A stretch of 6,070 bases of DNA. Source: an uncultured bacterium. Its GTDB lineage: Bacteria; Chloroflexota; Anaerolineae; JACIWP01. The notes under the pieces were generated by a model. That model was not told the DNA's origin, searched no databases, and saw only the letters and a program-made list of their open reading frames with translations. The stretch is taken from positions 1-6,070 of the forward strand of contig CAIQJD010000411.1 of assembly GCA_903872005.1 (NCBI GenBank), in the 5' to 3' direction. Position numbers and translations under genes: made by a program. This document shows positions 5,328 to 6,070 of this stretch, one piece after another (within the stretch, counting starts at the first letter, position 1; every line of letters starts with the position of its first letter).

Positions 5328-6070
5328 ATGCGCGAAGCATTCACGATCCGCGTCGAGGACGTCTGCTATACTTACAACGCCGATACGCCAAACGCCACGC
5401 CGGCCCTGCGCGGCGTCTCCCTGGAGATCGCCGCCGGCGACTATGTCGCCATCGTCGGCCACAACGGCTCCGGCAAATCCACCCTGGCGCGCTGCCTCAA
5501 CGCCCTGCTCTTGCCCACCGCCGGCCGCGTCCTGGTAGATGGGCGCGATACCCGCGACCCGGCCGCAACCATCCCCATCCGCCGGCGCGTCGGCATGGTC
5601 TTTCAAGAACCAGACAATCAGATCGTCGGCTCCATCGTCGAGGAGGATGTCGCCTTCGGCCCAGAGAATCTCGGCGTCCCGCGCGCCGAGCTGATCGAGC
5701 GGGTACGCTGGGCATTGGAGCAGGTGGGCCTGTGGGAAGAGCGCCGGCGCGCCCCGCAGCACCTCTCGGCCGGCCAGAAGCAACGCCTCGCCATCGCCGG
5801 CGTCCTGGCGATGCGGCCGGCCTGCCTCGTCCTCGACGAAGCCACCTCCATGCTCGATCCGCACAGCCGCGCCGAAGTACTGGACGTCGCCCGCCGGCTG
5901 CACGCCGACGGTACCACCATCGTCGCCATCACCCACAACATGGAAGAAGTCGTCGAAGTCGAGCGCATGCTGGTCCTGTCCGAGGGCCGGCTGGCCCTCA
6001 GCGGGACGCCCGGCGAAATCTTCGGCCGGCCGGACGCCCTGCGCGCCCTGCGCCTGGAGCTTCCGCCGGC
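5328..6070 (+). CDS. ECF/CbiO-type transporter ATP-binding protein, C-terminus cut by window edge
   Basis: The first 247 residues of an ABC ATPase of the energy-coupling factor group (EcfA/CbiO), which powers uptake of vitamins or metal ions together with a T component and a substrate-binding S component; those genes are probably beyond the right edge. Motifs in order: Walker A GHNGSGKST (44-52), Q-loop VFQEPDNQ with Q93 (91-98), signature HLSAGQKQRLAIAG (145-158), Walker B CLVLDEA (166-172, with D170 and E171), D-loop SMLDP (174-178) and switch His203 in ITHNMEE. FQEPDNQIVG...EEDVAFGPENLG is characteristic of EcfA proteins. The signature reads LSAGQ rather than LSGGQ. GGGAAGG (5317-5323) 4 nt before the ATG supports the start. 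Substrate cannot be inferred from the ATPase alone. An intrinsic terminator in its leader suggests control by attenuation. Confidence 0.93.
   Translation, partial: MREAFTIRVEDVCYTYNADTPNATPALRGVSLEIAAGDYVAIVGHNGSGKSTLARCLNALLLPTAGRVLVDGRDTRDPAATIPIRRRVGMVFQEPDNQIVGSIVEEDVAFGPENLGVPRAELIERVRWALEQVGLWEERRRAPQHLSAGQKQRLAIAGVLAMRPACLVLDEATSMLDPHSRAEVLDVARRLHADGTTIVAITHNMEEVVEVERMLVLSEGRLALSGTPGEIFGRPDALRALRLELPP

Noticed and set aside
5170..5538. A plus-strand frame starting in the ECF leader, considered as a leader peptide
   Set aside because: No Shine-Dalgarno, no run of regulatory codons, and it continues out of frame into the ATPase.
5112..5936. A 274-codon minus-strand frame opposite the ECF ATPase
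   Set aside because: It crosses the terminator and leader and is antisense to a gene with all ABC motifs; low-complexity Gly/Ala/Asp composition.
1..6070. CRISPR arrays, rRNA, tRNA, full-length IS or phage genes
   Set aside because: No regularly spaced repeats, RNA gene signatures, or transposase or integrase motifs were seen on either strand.

Overview
The window looks like chromosomal DNA from a GC-rich bacterium. GCCGGC-type words recur throughout and all four genes have ordinary high-GC codon use. The gene mix (group III Fe-alcohol dehydrogenase, Tat-exported metallophosphoesterase, ECF-type transporter ATPase, D12-class adenine methylase) would fit a Chloroflexota genome, but no marker gene fixes the lineage, so this is an inference at low to moderate confidence.

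Layout: two genes run leftward and two run rightward from a 639-bp divergent intergenic region. Leftward are an iron-containing alcohol dehydrogenase (2296-1139) and, 75 bp downstream, an N6-adenine DNA methylase (1063 to beyond the left edge). The methylase has its own sigma70-like promoter, and that promoter is embedded in a perfect 15-bp inverted repeat. The dehydrogenase has a strong Shine-Dalgarno sequence and a promoter whose spacer holds a 12-bp palindrome. Rightward are a Tat-exported, possibly lipid-anchored metallophosphoesterase (2936-5053) and the ATPase of an ECF/CbiO-type importer (5328 to beyond the right edge).

The divergent region carries a 122-bp non-autonomous transposon-like element (2529-2650). 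It has CAGGG-starting terminal inverted repeats of about 16 bp and a perfect 10-bp flanking duplication, which most resembles an ISAs1-type miniature element. Between it and the metallophosphoesterase lie a candidate promoter and a leader of about 230 nt with several dyads.

The gap before the ECF ATPase has the layout of a transcription-attenuation leader: a good promoter (5090-5118), about 145 nt of GC-rich structured RNA with competing pairings, a textbook intrinsic terminator (5270-5302), then a ribosome binding site and start codon. I could not match it to a riboswitch class I know, so it is the best candidate here for an undescribed regulatory RNA. The four genes do not form an obvious pathway. 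The notable content is regulatory and mobile DNA rather than a multi-gene system.
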